Shown here piece by piece: positions 6,995 through 7,815 of a stretch of 7,815 bases of DNA. The notes under the pieces are model-generated. The model had not been told where the DNA came from and searched no databases. It was given only the letters and a program-made list of their open reading frames with translations. The stretch's first letter is position 1. Each line of letters starts with the position of its first letter. Source of the DNA: Adhaeribacter sp. GTDB lineage: Bacteria; Bacteroidota; Bacteroidia; Cytophagales; Hymenobacteraceae. The stretch spans positions 1 through 7,815 of the forward strand of contig JAQBNV010000448.1 in NCBI GenBank assembly GCA_028288395.1. Direction: 5' to 3'. The translations under genes were made by a program, and so were the position numbers.

Positions 6995-7207
6995 TTATTT
7001 TGGTTTAGCGCTTTGGGCAGAATCAACCGCATTTTCGGAAGCATTAGGCGTGCCGTATTCAGAATTAATCGGGTTGGTCGTGCTGGAATCGTTAGCGGCG
7101 GCATTTCCGGCACTGCCAGACTCATTATGGATGCCGGTATTCTGGTTAGAACAAGCCGATAAACTGAGGATGCTCAGGAATATAAGAGTAAGATGTACTT
7201 TTTTCAT
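6995..7207 (-). CDS. Small putative lipoprotein of unknown function
   Basis: A 70-residue predicted protein that I do not recognise. The N-terminus is a clear type II signal peptide: a charged MKK start, a hydrophobic core (about residues 6-16) and a lipobox LSAC with the acylated cysteine at C19. Ser20 and Asn21 follow, with no Asp at +2. The mature part of about 52 residues is hydrophilic and rich in Asn, Ser, Ala and Thr, with no repeat or domain that I can name. It is probably a disordered, membrane-tethered peptide. The ATG at 7207 is well placed for the signal sequence. The gene lies 89 bases after the regulator stop, on the same strand, and 632 bases before araB. A palindrome between it and the regulator may separate their transcripts. 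Nothing in its sequence ties it to sugar use; such small lipoproteins are common and fast-evolving in Bacteroidota. It could be a chance frame, but the textbook lipobox argues that it is real. Confidence 0.68.
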   Translation of the reverse strand: MKKVHLTLIFLSILSLSACSNQNTGIHNESGSAGNAAANDSSTTNPINSEYGTPNASENAVDSAQSAKPK

Positions 7208-7261
7208 AGTCTTGGTTTTGCTTTAAAATTGTAATAGCGGAACTAACCATGATTTACGGAA

Positions 7262-7280
7262 AATAACGCTGCCCGTTATT
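7262..7280 (-). terminator. Palindrome AATAACG-N5-CGTTATT after the regulator: weak terminator or operator
   Basis: A perfect 7-bp inverted repeat with a 5-base loop starts 16 bases after the regulator stop. On the minus strand its 3' arm runs into TTATTTTCC, a poor U-run, so it could be a weak intrinsic terminator. It also sits 55 bases before the lipoprotein start, where an operator would be expected, and its 19-base symmetry suits a dimeric DNA-binding protein. The sequence alone does not decide. Confidence 0.4.
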
Positions 7281-7296
7281 GCCTCGGAATAATGAC

Positions 7297-7815
7297 TTAG
7301 ATAAATTTTTCAGGGTTTGGAATAAATTTTAGAAAGGCCTGAAAGTTTTCGGAATATTTGCGTTTGTCTAATTTATAATAAAAGGCGCCTTTCCGCGAGT
7401 TTACTTTGTCTTTGTCTTTTTGTTTTACCAGCAAACCGGTAGATAAAACCTTCCGGCTAAAATTGCGCTTATCGAAAGTGGTGCCGTACAAACCTTCGTA
7501 GAGATTCTTCAGCTGGGGTACGGTAAATTTGTCGGGTAAAAGTTCAAACAAAACCGGGTGTAAGGCTGCTTTGTAACGAAGCCGGTTTTTTGCAGTTTCT
7601 ACCATCAATTCATGGTCGAAAATTAGTTGAGGCATTTCGTTCAGCAGAAACCACTCCGCATTGTATTCGTGGCTAATCTGCTTTTCGTATTTTTGGATAT
7701 CAATTAAAGCAAAATAAGCAACGGCCAGCGTCCGTTCTACCGGGTCACGCTTAGGGTCGCCAAAGGCCTGGAGTTGCTCTAAATATACGCCTTCCAGGCC
7801 GGTAAGCTGTTTCAG
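7297..7815 (-). CDS. araR: Nudix-type transcriptional regulator of arabinose genes (AraR-like), C-terminal part, N-terminus beyond the right edge
   Basis: The last 172 residues of a regulator of the Bacteroidota AraR/NrtR-like type: an N-terminal Nudix-fold ligand-binding domain joined to a C-terminal winged helix. The visible part begins with LKQLTGLEGVYLEQL, the end of the Nudix box. Where an active hydrolase has R-E-U-x-E-E-x-G-U, the two metal-binding glutamates are Q and L, so this should be a sensor, not a hydrolase. It continues with FGDPKRDP and VAYFALI, typical of this family. The winged helix covers roughly the last 105 residues, with the motifs NRLRYKAALHPVLFELLP, FTVPQLKNLYEGLYG and FDKRNFSRKVL. 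Known members sense L-arabinose and repress ara genes; position beside araBDA supports that role here. Reading from the first ATG inside the window (7635) would cut the protein in the middle, since the frame stays open and family-like to base 7815. Confidence 0.87.
   Translation of the reverse strand: MKQLTGLEGVYLEQLQAFGDPKRDPVERTLAVAYFALIDIQKYEKQISHEYNAEWFLLNEMPQLIFDHELMVETAKNRLRYKAALHPVLFELLPDKFTVPQLKNLYEGLYGTTFDKRNFSRKVLSTGLLVKQKDKDKVNSRKGAFYYKLDKRKYSENFQAFLKFIPNPEKFI

Overview
The window is a compact L-arabinose catabolism locus from a member of the Bacteroidota, most likely a Cytophagales/Hymenobacteraceae-like bacterium. That placement is an inference. It rests on the Nudix-type arabinose regulator (the Bacteroidota AraR family, rather than the AraC-type or GntR-type regulators of other phyla), a vSGLT-like sodium/sugar symporter as the uptake system, AT-rich spacers without Shine-Dalgarno sequences, and a short REP-like hairpin pair between genes. 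All supported genes lie on the minus strand.

Reading in the direction of transcription (high to low coordinates), the order is: the C-terminal part of an AraR-like regulator that enters at the right edge (7815-7297); a small unrecognised lipoprotein (7207-6995); a 632-base non-coding stretch; araB ribulokinase (6362-4566); araD L-ribulose-5-phosphate 4-epimerase (4559-3861); araA L-arabinose isomerase (3770-2265); an SSS-family Na+/sugar symporter (2153-456); a strong intrinsic terminator (432-404); and the N-terminal part of an unrelated DEDD 3'-5' exonuclease that leaves at the left edge (354-1).

The genes form a complete pathway. The symporter imports the sugar, AraA converts L-arabinose to L-ribulose, AraB phosphorylates it, and AraD epimerises L-ribulose-5-phosphate to D-xylulose-5-phosphate for the pentose phosphate pathway. 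araB and araD are 6 bases apart, araD and araA 90, and araA and the symporter 111. The last gap carries a hairpin that could partly uncouple the transporter from the enzymes. The regulator gene sits just upstream, and its Nudix box is degenerate where visible, as expected for a sugar-sensing DNA-binding protein rather than a hydrolase.

The metabolic genes are ordinary and well conserved. The least explained sequence is the 6363-6994 spacer. It holds a 113-base composite structure at 6739-6851: two GC-rich hairpins with the same GATT-TGY-AATC core, enclosed by a 24-base inverted repeat. This looks like a REP/BIME or MITE-type element. The same spacer has two candidate palindromic operator sites. 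I see no sign of a larger novel system here.
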